Source: Lethocerus indicus (lineage: Eukaryota > Arthropoda > Insecta > Hemiptera > Belostomatidae). From it: DNA of 64,000 nucleotides. The notes under the pieces are model-generated. The model was not told where the DNA came from. It worked only from the letters and a program-made list of their open reading frames with translations, and searched no databases. Shown piece by piece: positions 25,197 through 37,043 of this stretch. The position numbers were made by a program, and so were the translations under genes. The number at the start of each line of letters is the position of its first letter. Position 1 is the first letter of the stretch. The DNA is taken from the NCBI GenBank assembly GCA_019843655.1, contig JACDQD010000002.1, forward strand, positions 6,892,585 through 6,956,584, written 5' to 3'.

Positions 25197-27000
25197 AACA
25201 TATATATACATAGTACGTGATATACTTGCCTGCGTTTCACAGCCTGGCTGATATAAGAGAAACGAGAGCGGCAGCGAAGGCGGCCGCGTAGGCGTGCCCC
25301 AACCTCGGCCTGTTCCCGGAGTTGTTATCTGAAACAGGACCGACACAGACACACATGAATAACATATTTCGCAACCGCGGACCGAATACATGCTTCAACA
25401 TAAATTTTCACCGAAACCCCCCTTTCCTCTCACCAGCCAACTATGCTTTAGTGTCGATACCGCGTTTTTGTACACGGCCAGTAAACACGATAAAACTAGA
25501 CCTTCAGTTTGCTTTATTTATCGAATTAAAATTGGAGACTCCGGCTGTTTAACACCCACCTGTAACCTGTCCCATGATCTCCGACCACATTAAGGAAACT
25601 AATACAAATGTTTATTATTTTCCAGGAGTCTTAATTCTTCATGATATCAAATTTTAAAATTAAATTGGAACACAGGTCTACACAGTGTCTAATTATGAAA
25701 TAGCGACGGACGCACACGAATAACATATTTTCCTACGAACAATACATACATAAGAAATTACTAAAGAAGACAGAGAATGCAGACAATTTAACTAGACATA
25801 AATTAACAATAAGACATACATCTGAGAATATTTGATTACTTTCGTCATTCGAGGAATTATATAATTTTGGCTCAAAGTAATAAGGCCCTCGCAAAAAGGC
25901 AGATTTGATCTGAATGTGGAGAATCGTAACACAAATGTCAGGAAAATCATGTCTGTATGTTTGCAAATGCATAAATTACATCAAACGAAATCAATAGGGA
26001 TTATTATAGTCTATTAAGCCTATTATAAGGGTTCAGAGGACAGAAACAGTACATGCACGAAGTCAAAACGTACCTTTCGGTTAGGATGAGTGGAAAGACG
26101 GGTCCGGAACATGAGGAAAAGTGATTTGTCGGCTTTGTTTTTTATGACTTGGCAGTTCACAAAAACATAAAAAAGGAAATGAAAACCGAAATTATTATTT
26201 GCAATAAAAGTTTTTTAAATATTTAAAAAATGTTCAGTCAATACCGGTGAATGCATTATCATTTTTATAACTGAAAAATTCTGAATTCTAGAGGGTTGCC
26301 GTTCTTCATATAAAGCTTCTATATTTTTGAAAAATAAATTACGCTCGGTCCTAAATATTTTATTACTGGAAGTAAAGCCGGGCATTAGACATTCTGTCAT
26401 TTTTTCTCTACTTTGAATACCGGGCAGATCGGGAGCTAACGTGATTAATTTATTTATAAACTCGCACACACGTGTGCACACTGACGCGTACACCAGCTTC
26501 ATGCTGGAATATAAATTATCTTGACGTCGGGGCGTCAATATAACCACTTTCACTACATCAAAGCGGTCAAACTTCCAGTCTATTCATTTCGCCGGAGCTC
26601 AACTATTACAGAAAAAGTTTCCCAGAACATAATTTATGACAGTCAAAACTTTCTGGCCGCATCGGAAATATTAATAAACTTCCGGTGAAGCGCTGTAAAT
26701 TATTTGGCACTCCAATTTCGGTCCGTTTGGAATTCGTGTAAAAAAGGAGTCTACCGTATTTTTCTTTTGTTGATAAAACAAAACCTTTCAATAAGAGCTG
26801 GCGTTTAATTTTCGTCAAGGTGAGTTGAAATATATTCAAATAAAAGTATTATTAATAAACCGAAATAGTATGTGGCGTACGGTAAATCTGTTGGGTGGGA
26901 TATCAGATTTCTGAAATATACAAATAGCATGTTAGTGTCTATATGAATAAACAATCAAGTTATGTCGTTGATTGAACAATCATTGAAGGACATTTCGTGG

Positions 27001-29170
27001 GAATTTACTGCCGGCGGCAGATTTAAACGTTGGGTTTAAATGCAGTTGGCTAGGTGTGGGAGGGTAGCGGGAGCATTCCCCTCGGTACATTCCTTCCGGC
27101 GGGAGTTATACACGCTGAACACGGCTCAGCCAGCAATTATGCACGGCCTCAATGAACACGGCGTTCCGTTAAAGATATTTTTTCCACCGTCGACTACACA
27201 GTGGAAGGAAACAATAGCGGCCGAATGGTAATACCAAATGCCAACTCGCAACAAATATTCGTGCACCTGAAAATTGTTCGAATTTCCGTATGTTCTAATT
27301 ATCCAACCTTCCCGACCAACATATTGGTATTATAATTAACGATTTTCCGTTAACGAGGGCACGATTCGATTGAGGTCGATACTATTAGGTCCCTTTAAAT
27401 GTTTGCGAGAACAAACAAACTGTTAAATCTAAAAATAATTCATCAGCCCGATGTAATCTCTTTCATGTTTTATTACAGAACAGTTTCAATTAGCTATATT
27501 TATTAAAGAATAAAACTTATTGTAACTACGTTGACTTCCGAACGGTGTTGTATGAAATATTATTTGGCGGCCGCATAAATGATTTCTTGACAATCTTCTT
27601 CTGTGAAACCGGTGTAAGAAATTTTACCAAAAACGGCGCACATATCTCAATTCGAAACGTACCGAATGCAGAAAGAACCTCGCGTCGCCGAGTTATATGC
27701 GGTCAAAATTAAATTCGTAGCCCGGCTGGAAATCCGCGCAAAGGGCGTAACTACGGTTTTCGTGGAGGCGGTACGGAATGCGGAGGCGGAATATGAGGTG
27801 TTCTAACTCGTGAATAAAATATTTCCTCGACCCCCGGGGAACCTCGGTGTGCGGGGGCGGCATGTTCCCTCGGTCGGCCTACGCGAGGGGGCGTTATATT
27901 TTTAAATTATAGTTACAAGGTGGTATATGTCGTCCCGTTGCAATGTTCGAAACTCGAGTGATAAATCTCGAGACCTGAGGACGACGCCGCCTGTGCTCCC
28001 TCCCTTTATAACCTACAGGGCCTCTGGACCCGCCGTTTTTATATACGACAGCGTCGACGCCCCTCTTAAATATTAAGCCCTCCACGGCAGGTCCCCGCCT
28101 ACGGCAGAGAATTTCTACCAACGGATCTGACAAATTTGATCAAAAACTTAATATTTTCGTCTAGTATTCCTGGCGAAATTTCTAAAGATTTCCTACACGA
28201 CCCGTTCGTCCCGTCGCTAGTAAATTAAATACGTCTGGAAATTTACAGATAGAAATCACGGTTATGAAAAATGGAGAATAACTAGGGAGCCAGAACCCAA
28301 CAAAAATTGTTATGGCAACGATGATAATTAAATATATTATTTTAAACAAAGATCGGTATTAAATAGAATTATTATTACCCTTACTGGTATTACGTTATTA
28401 GTCGGACGCGACCAACTCTATTTGGTCCACATTCGGTATCGACACAATGGAATAGAAATTATTATTGATTACCTATCGAAATCAATGATAATCGATCAAT
28501 CGACCAATGTTGTCGATTTACTCGAACCACTTTGACATTGATGTTTCAAAATAATATGCAGGTAAATACAATTAAATCAAGTTAAACCCACACGTAGTAC
28601 TATGAATAGTAATCATAATTCAATTTTGAATCGATCAACTGATTTCAAATTTGGAGGCGTTATGATCCTGAGTCCAACAGACCGATAACATTAATTTAAA
28701 CACACAGTTTGGAATTGCACTACTCATCGTTACTACCCAAAATAATAGATTTAATCGGGGTAACAGTGCAATGACATGATAATTCACCTGTAGCCGACAG
28801 TACTTCATATTATTACTGACAGAATGCTAGTGACGATAATCAGAAGCGAAAACCGGAATAGTGTAGGATTGAACAGGCGAGTGGGGACAGAAAATAGCAA
28901 AACCAGTGAAGCATACAAGTATAAACTTGCTAAAACATTAGTTACCGCTGTTGAACCAGGTAGAGGAGACGGATTACGAAACTTTGCACTTGACGAGGAG
29001 TGCCACTGCGGGGACTTGATGCGCGGAATACCCCAACGGGAAAAAGCCGTTCTGCCGGCGGTGTTGAAGAACGTCTACGGGGACTGTAAAGGGGAGAGGG
29101 CGGAGGAGGGGCGACCGACTTGTCCAACTGGATAATTACAATACCTCAGTCGTCAAAGGCAGAGAGCAGT
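27001..29170. other. Non-coding, CpG-rich blocks
   Basis: CpG-rich blocks at about 27,010-27,230 and 27,640-28,140 flank AT-rich sequence. Two CTCGAG hexamers lie 14 bp apart at 27,953 and 27,967. A plus-strand ATG frame at 28,824-29,135 (103 codons) has a purine at -3 and fairly even composition but no recognisable domain. I leave it uncalled. Confidence 0.55.
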
Positions 29171-32100
29171 AACTGTACAGTTGCGCTGCCGGGGCAGATA
29201 AGCCCGCGTAGCAGATTGTTTCAGCAGGAGCCAGGTAGGCAAAGGCCCGCAGAAATCTGGATTTCTCTATCCTAACAACACAGGCCTCAACCTCACCGCT
29301 GTGGTATTCACAGTGCCAGGTATAAATCTGGACTCTACCAAATAGAAACAATGCCAAAACAGCTCTTTTGGAGTCCGCTAGAGAGTACAATTTATTCGGA
29401 AAAACTAGAAATAGTAGAAATATCTAAAAATATTTTCTATTCATACACCTCTTCTCCAAGTACTAATGGACACACTCGATGAAATTTTAATTTAAGAATT
29501 AAATAATAACTGGCTCAAATACTCATCAATGCCTGTTTAATTTAAGATACCCGATTAGCGTAGGTTTTGAATATCATCGCTCTAGTGAACTGTGCCTAAT
29601 CGCTTATTGGGTCCTACGCTAGAATGGCTCCCGCTTTTGGCCATCAGTAACATTTAGTCTATATATTAATAAGCCACTCACTCACCTTGGCATTGGTCGG
29701 AGTGATGATATTTAACTGAATCAAATCTTGATTTCATCCATTACTGATCGCGATTCGGTATCTGATCAAAGGAACACTGCAAATGGTGTCATTATCTCGC
29801 AATGTTAATGACGGAATGCTACCGACGGTGGCGAATAACCGAACTGAATACGACCCTATTGCGGTAGGGGAAAGGATTTAAAGAATAAAAAAATTGTTTA
29901 TATCAGTATATCTTACATGATTATATATTTGCGCAAATACAGTCAAGTACTAGAATGCTTTTTAAAAGATGCACTAATAAGTGCACTATACCGCACTTGT
30001 AAAAATTCTTGAAAGGATTTCAGATTCACGGCATAAATCGGAGTGGGTGGGTGAGAGCTTAGCAATTCCGTAATGGGCGGGAAACTGAGACAGAACATAA
30101 CAAGTAGCTAATTATATCACTTGGGCGAACTGTTACAATCCTCGGGCGACACAGAGTTACTGCTCTCCTATTAAGCCTCGTACAAAGGGAAAAGCAGTAT
30201 TTCAAGGAGCGTTGAATAACTGTCTGGGCAACAACTAGACACGACACGCCGGACTGAACCTTTGAACTTGGCAACAGAATAATTGGGAGTCGCTGTTGAT
30301 TATTTGCTGCCTGAAGCTGTATTACGGCTAATGGAAATACGCCCCTAACCTAACGCCGAATCAACATCTTTACCCCAGGAATAGAGAGCCGAATAAAGCA
30401 CATTGTGCAATATACAACATTCGGAAAATTAAGACTATTATTCATCGAAGTCATGAATCGGGGAATGAAGTATATAGTATAAAATATATAATAGCTTAAA
30501 TAAAAACAGCTATATTTCAGTAATTAATTAAGTAATTAATTTAGGCTATTAATAATTTTCTCAAACTAGTAAAAAATAAATTTATCGAACAGCTCCACCT
30601 CGATCAGTGCTAGTGGATAGACGCCCCTATATAATGACAGTGCTGTGGGTTAGGGATAAAAAGTAACTGAAAGGAAATTCCAAAGTCAATAATACGGGTC
30701 AACTCGCAGTTTGATTCGCCGATGTATGAAATAATGCACGCGGTTTACATGTAACCCGCAGAACATGGTCTGTGGTTTAACCGATAAAACTAAACCGGCA
30801 CAAAGGCCCGTGTATCGACCGCCGACTCTAATGATAAGCATCGTTCCCCACGAACCACAATAGTTATTGACGTATCCTTTCGTAGCTTAATTCGTGGCGG
30901 GTAAGTGCGTGACTGAGGGATTCGTGGGGGGAGGGCGAAGTTGAAGAGCGATTGTCAAATAAAGAGGAGACCACTCCGAAACCACCCCCATCCACAACCA
31001 ACCCCCGTCCCCTCCACCCCTTGCCACCCGCTGGCGGGCCATTTTCCATTATCGGGAAGGGGGGGTGGCCCAGACAGTAAAATACGTCAGAAGTCGAGAA
31101 ATGTGGGACGTCAAATAAATATTACCGGATAATGAGTTTCCGATAGAGCAGCCAGTTGGGAAGAGAGCCCCGACACGCTATGTTTCAAAAGCCACCCTCC
31201 GACTTCACACTGCCGATTTAAAATTAAATTACTAAAAAGTTTAGTAGAGAGAAAAATACAATCATCAATAATCAATGATATTATTGTCTGTCATTGGTAG
31301 ATCGGTGGACCTTAATTTTGCCATTCTCAGTAAAAATTTAAATTTATGCTTGCCAAGGACTATCGGATGCTGGAGCTACTAGGCACCTTCAGTTAATATG
31401 ACCACACTAAAAAATTATACGGAATATTTAAACAGATTAAATTAAACCTACTGGTCATGTTACCCTGGTAAAACCGCTGGTAAATGACATTTTAACGCAG
31501 TAATATATAATATGTAGAAGGTATATTTTAAAGGTATTTCTTATTAGCGAAGTTTATGTTACAATTAACATTTGTTGTATATGGCATTCGAATATTTTAT
31601 AATTCCACTAACCCTCACACGCCCCTCACATGAATAATGTTAAGGGAAATGCTGAAATAGCAACATCGTATATTTGTAAATTGATAATGGCAGACTAACA
31701 TATTCACTCACAAATAGCTAATTTAAAGGCAAAATTAAACTGTGTCCGAAAATAGGCTGAGAACAATAGAGCGTTGATTTAAACCAAACCGAGCGAGTTA
31801 AAATATCGGCTACGTCCTAAAATTTACATCCTAAATTATTTTTAAGTTTGTCGAGTATTTTTAAAGAGGTTAACAACTTGTATTATCAGTGAGAGTACGA
31901 ATCTCAACTCAGGGAACAGGATACAAGCGGTGTAACGGTGCGCCAAAAACACATTACCCTGTTGGCGTTCGAAGCAATTCCCTTTGACATCCGGCCATAT
32001 GAAATAGCGAAAGGATGGGATGAAAATACGGAATTACAAACGGACGATAGCAGACGGTACGGTTTAATGCACTACCAAATATTTGTAACATTGTATACGG

Positions 32101-33181
32101 TTCTTTTATTGTAACTATAAAAAACAAGATATTATTTTCGTTAACCAACCCACGCAATTCTTGAACAATCATTAAATTTACATAAATATATTGAAGCACA
32201 ACAATGTTATATGAACCAAATGGAATGGTTCAATGCTGGATATTAACTGTGGAAGATTCGTCGCTCAATAACCTCGGTCAATTAGAGTGACAATGGAAAA
32301 TGTACAGTGGGCACGAACCGACTTAATCTGCTGTCACAGGATAGGCCAAGGGCACTGAAGATACTGGGGGCTCATTATGTCCCTTTTAGAAAAACCGATT
32401 CCGGAGGATTTATTGTTGTATATAAATAAATTCCCTCGCTCTCCCGTAAATATATTTCCCCATTTGCCGATTTGAAATTATAAACGGCAATATCTATATA
32501 TAATATTAAGACTATATTACGTATGTAGCGAAACTCGGCACAAAACCTGCGACCCGTAGAACGTGTAAAAGTTGCGTTCGTCTATGAAGAAGTCAAACCA
32601 GGTAACGAAAAGTGGTTTGAAATACTGGTTAACGGTGGACGATGGTTTTACAAGTAATGAAAGGTGGACACGCGAAGGAGCTAGCGTTTGGTCGGTTGGA
32701 GTTTCGACACGGTTCTGTGGAGGGTGCCGTATTGCACCCAAGGCAACTGCCCGCTCCCAGACATGCATCCCGACACACTAGACCGCTAACCGATGCACGA
32801 CACGAATTAAAAGGATCAATCACACTTAAAGGCTCAATCTCTGTGTAATACTTCCTGCATTAATTATATCGATCATCGCCACGGAGTTTATTAAGGTGGG
32901 GTGTAAATTATTAAATATTTTATCTTCGAAAAAATATTATTTCTTTCCCTACAGCACGAATAATCCCCTACAGATGATGGATAATAATAATTATCATCGC
33001 TACAGTTTTACAGTTAATGGGATAAATATTAATAAATGGAGGAGAGGAATTTTCAATTCTGTACTTGGTAACTACAACAAGTAGGGTTACTTCGGTTAAA
33101 TAGCGTTTGAATTAGGCGCCTATTTGGGGAACACGTACTGCCTGAAGAAGAAAAATTAGTACTTGTACGTCGGCAATTTCA
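29171..33181. other. Non-coding, mostly AT-rich
   Basis: The only clear GC block is at about 30,890-31,080, a C-rich/G-rich segment. A homeodomain-type TAATTA repeat lies at 30,521-30,543. Opposed frames at 32,517-32,848 are open on both strands without recognisable content. No gene is seen. Confidence 0.65.
30521..30544. repeat. 12-bp direct repeat of TAATTAATT sites
   Basis: Two 12-bp units starting at 30,521 and 30,533 each contain TAATTAATT, so ATTA/TAAT cores are packed several times in 24 bp. Such cores bind homeodomain proteins; in AT-rich DNA they also arise by chance. Confidence 0.6.
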
Positions 33182-33206
33182 ACCTCCGGCTACGATATGA
33201 CCAATA
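33182..33206. repeat. First copy of dispersed 20-nt repeat
   Basis: acctccggctacgatatgac at 33,182-33,201 is identical to 33,543-33,562. After one mismatch, the next four bases (aata) also match, giving 24 of 25. The copies lie in the same orientation 361 bp apart, and the flanks do not align. Confidence 0.85.
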
Positions 33207-33542
33207 ATACGACGAATATACAATAAACAAACGGAAATGTAATAACTTTCGCAGTCAAGAATAATAATTTTCAACGCTTTCAATATTTGTTCCGTTGAAA
33301 TCGTATGCATGCGAAGATTTATATTCATAATTGGATTTAATGCAACGAAACGATTTGGAATAAAAGCGGGCGGCGGAAGCGGTGCCGTGGGTGGAGGATG
33401 TCAAAACCAGGGAACTGAAGGAATTAAAAGGGCTAAATCGCGGATGCGGACCTCCCCCATTCAGCGGCTACACAATACTCTTTGTACCAGGTTACACAAC
33501 GGAGGCGTCATAAATTATGCCGAGGCGTCGGGGGAGGGGGCG
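33207..33542. other. Segment between the 20-nt repeats
   Basis: The first half is AT-rich; 33,360-33,540 is GC-rich. A plus-strand frame at 33,309-33,572 has 87 codons but starts near gcatgcg with no recognisable domain. The word gaggcgtc occurs twice, at 33,502 and 33,522. No transposon ends are visible. Confidence 0.5.
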
Positions 33543-33567
33543 ACCTCCGGCTACGATATGACGAATA
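33543..33567. repeat. Second copy of dispersed 20-nt repeat
   Basis: Identical over 20 nt to 33,182-33,201 and matching at 24 of 25 positions when extended. A 20-nt exact match of mixed composition within 64 kb is unlikely by chance. Confidence 0.85.
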
Positions 33568-36500
33568 GCTGAGCTTTGTGCCCCCATACTAACGGATATA
33601 TTGCCAGTAAATGGTGGGTGGCCCTCATTAAAACCCACTGCCACCGACGACCCCTACCCATGTAAAACAGCTTATCGCGGGATATAAAACATTTTTATTA
33701 TTCGCCGATTGAGTTAAAAGTACGTCTATGAAAAAAGTGCCTAACATATACAGCGAAACAGTTGACGTGACTCTGTTTTTCAATTTTTCTGGCTATATAT
33801 TCGAAACTGCGATATACACTTTATACTTACAAGACGCAATATATTATATTTATTTTTTATTCGATAGTTGTAAAATTACGGCAAAATACATGATATGAAA
33901 CGGGCGTGGTTGGCAATTTGTTAACACAGACGTGACGAGTCCGCCGCTTTGGTTTACACGAAGAGAATTAAGGCTGAGAAGCCGTAGGGATGTGCGAAAA
34001 GCAAATTGGACGGTAATCTTACCGTAGTTACCTCCTTCATTTCCCCACAGACCGCTATACCCTATATCGAACGAATACAAATTCGTTTTAACGACTCAAT
34101 AACGCAATATTCGACACTTCCTTATTGCTCATTTTCCGTCCCATTTGCCCGTAACTGCTTAGAATACTAATAGGAGTGATTGGTATTTATGATCAGGGCC
34201 GCGGGAGGACATAAGCCCGCCGTTTCCTCGTTTCTCGAACGGGCTCGTATAACACTACCGGATTAATACATTTTAGCGCGTCGGCGTAAACGACGAATGA
34301 GGCTCAAACTATTATTGCCTGGTTACAACCTTAACCTAAACCCCGGTTCTGTTTTTACGGCTTCGATAAAAAGCTGACGTAAGCTGGAAATGTACGGAGC
34401 GAAGTGGCCCGGTGGATGAACAAAAATACTCGGATCAAACGTAAAAAGACTGGTAAAACTTATACAACCCAATTGGGAAATACAGCGCTCACAAATCCGC
34501 ATTTTTCATGATTGCCTTTTTTATCGGTGAATCAGATAATAAAATATGGATGATAACGATTCATTTTCAATGGACGTATTCGTAGCGTCTACGAGCACAA
34601 TCGTAACAGAAATATAGGAAGAAATTAACGAACAAGGGAATATTTATTAAAATTGTTAATTGATGACAAGTTGCTGTCTATTCTGTCTATTTATTGTTTC
34701 TGGCGAGTAATATTTTTTCTGTGGCGAAATGAATAAATTTGGCGCCATATATTACAATTAGGAGAGTGGCAGTTGAGGTGTAGCCGGATGAGAATCATGT
34801 TTTAAGGGAGAGTGGGAATGTCTGAGATGGGAACTTAGGGTGGGCGGGGGGTGAATGATGGGCTCAACTTTTCCACAGTGTCTGCGGTCCAAATTACACT
34901 CGGATATGGCCCCTGTTAACCAGAGTCCGTTATGCCTTCCAGAACAGGAAACAATGCCGCCAACCAACAGGTCTTCAACAATCAATAATACTCACTGATA
35001 TTTTAACCTTTAATCTTCCCGCTCATTGATTAATGGTGATAAATGCTTAAATATCCCGTTTTAATTTCGAGCTCCAAATAACCGACTAAGAACGAACACT
35101 GAAAGGGTTTTCCTTCTTTTTGTTTGCCAGTATAGGAAACAGTAATGTAGTACATAGTTCAATCTTATCTATAATTTTTTTCTGTTTGGAGAGGATAATG
35201 ATAACAATGATACGCTGTTCGATACGATTATTTACAGTACAACTTAGAACCCTTTCCTTTTTTTTTTTAAAAATTTAATACTCGCAAGAAAAGTTTTACT
35301 GATATGAATATTAACAACTGAACATAAAACACTACGGCAATTTCTGTTCGATAGAACATTTTATAAGGTTAAACAAACCTTCATCTTAAATTTGTCCCAG
35401 AATTAAATGTGCAATGCGTTGGTTGAAATAGGTTCGGCTACGAATTTATTGCCCGCCGTTCCGTCAAGTATTGCGGTGCAGTATTAACGAACGCCGTTCC
35501 ACCTTTATTTGTACTGTCTGTTGGTTTCCCCGAGGTTAATTTAAACGAACGAAGAAGAAGAAATTTACCATAGTGGGAAATTTGTTCCAGCGTTAATAGC
35601 AGAGTCAACGATCAATTTCAGCGGATTACACCCTACATCTTAGAGGTTACTAGTTTAATCAACATCATTCAAATATTTCATTCAAATATAATTCAATGTC
35701 GGATTTCAAAAACTGGACTACGATATCAAATCTCAATTTTAATTCCACTGCAAAATGCTTTAATTTATTTGTTCACATCCTTTTCAACAAATAATAATTA
35801 TTTACAAGAAAAGAGGGTAGGAATAACATGATTAGGTATTCAACAGCTGTATTTTCAACTGATGTATTTAATTCGGCCGTAGAGGCAGAGATTTAAGAGG
35901 TTTGGACGGTAGTGAAGCTCAGAGTGGATACTGTAAGAAACAAAGGGTACAACAGGTCGGGGTTCAATCAATAGGGGAGAATGTTTTCTTGGAGAAAGCT
36001 CCCCTCGGGCTTTTAGGGGAGACTGGCAATCGTTTAATATTCCCGACACGCGATGGCTCCCGCCTACATTCGTCTTGTATCATGTGCGTGAGCCCCTCCG
36101 TGCAGATGTCACCCTATTTACTCGACTTACTAACGCTGCCTTTTCAAACTTCGAAATTTATTGTAACCCCACGGGCCCGACCCGGGCAACCAACAATCGA
36201 TCTCGCGTTGAAATCCCACCGCCAATACGTCCTCGGGTTTTTCACAGTTCAAAATTGTACATATCTTACACTGTTTAACATTTGCAATATGTTACAGTCA
36301 ATACCGTCGTTTCATAATAATTAAGGGCGGTAATAACTGACTGGGCGCACACTAATACTAGACACGCACGACAGCAGCGTATTGCGGGTAATGAAGGGTA
36401 TAACTCGAACGCCCGAACGCTCATAAATATGCTCACTTACGGCACTCGAATACTATTTATACAATGTATCTCTGTACGTTCTGGCGAGAAGGAATGTCCC

Positions 36501-36807
36501 TGTGTAGCGTAATGAATAAATAGAAATTCGCAACACTAAAATGAATTTCTGTATAGTACATTGTATTCCGTACGAAGAATTCACTCCGCTTTGTTATTAA
36601 GAACAAATTCCGTGAATATTATTTTTGTTATTACACAAGAAGACAAGGATGGACTGCAGTACTAAAACAGCTGAAGAATGTCTTTACATAATATTTTGTT
36701 ATTAGTACTATTTCAAGTATATATGACTGCTTAAAGAAATATAATAAATAAATAAATAGATAAATGGAAGTAATTTTATTTACATTAATAATTAATATAA
36801 CTTGTAT

Positions 36808-36810
<3 letters not shown>
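33568..36810. other. Non-coding, mixed composition
   Basis: No gene is seen. A 140-codon plus-strand frame at 35,902-36,324 begins at TTG and overlaps frames on both strands, with no recognisable motif. The stretch at 36,740-36,760 is a short (aaat)n run leading towards the AT array. Confidence 0.65.

Positions 36811-36860
<50 letters not shown>
36811..36860. repeat. (AT)25 microsatellite
   Basis: Fifty bases of uninterrupted AT, the longest simple array in the window. Confidence 0.97.
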
Positions 36861-36863
<3 letters not shown>

Positions 36864-37014
36864 TTAATACTGCACTAATATACGGTTCATTACTAATTTT
36901 AAGGTATAAAGGGTAAATAGTTGTGCCATGATTGATTCCTAGATCGACTAATGGTGCTATTCGCAATTACGTTTAGTATATTGAAAGACCCTCGCTTTGG
37001 CCATTAGTTTCAAC

Positions 37015-37043
37015 ACAACTCGTACGGTTTGAACACGAGTTGT
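37015..37043. repeat. Hairpin, 9-bp perfect stem
   Basis: acaactcgt (37,015-37,023) and acgagttgt (37,035-37,043) are perfect reverse complements around an 11-nt loop. A cluster of TAATTA/ATTA cores follows immediately to about 37,071. Confidence 0.65.

Larger units (their letters stand above)
24282..27000. other. Non-coding, GC patch then AT-rich, CA arrays
   Basis: A GC-richer segment at about 24,330-24,880 includes (CGA)5 at 24,568-24,582. CA arrays follow at 25,066 and 25,174. From 25,600 to 27,000 the sequence is AT-rich. An E-box palindrome, cacacgtgtg, lies at about 26,466. No gene is supported. Confidence 0.65.

Noticed and set aside
27953..27972. Two CTCGAG hexamers 14 bp apart
   Set aside because: Each is a self-palindrome and the pair is too short to stand out from chance in a CpG-rich block.
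28824..29135. 103-codon ATG frame with acceptable start context
   Set aside because: No domain or family recognised and no splice or promoter evidence; opposed by a frame on the other strand.
35902..36324. 140-codon plus-strand frame
   Set aside because: Begins at TTG, overlaps frames on both strands, and has no recognisable motif.
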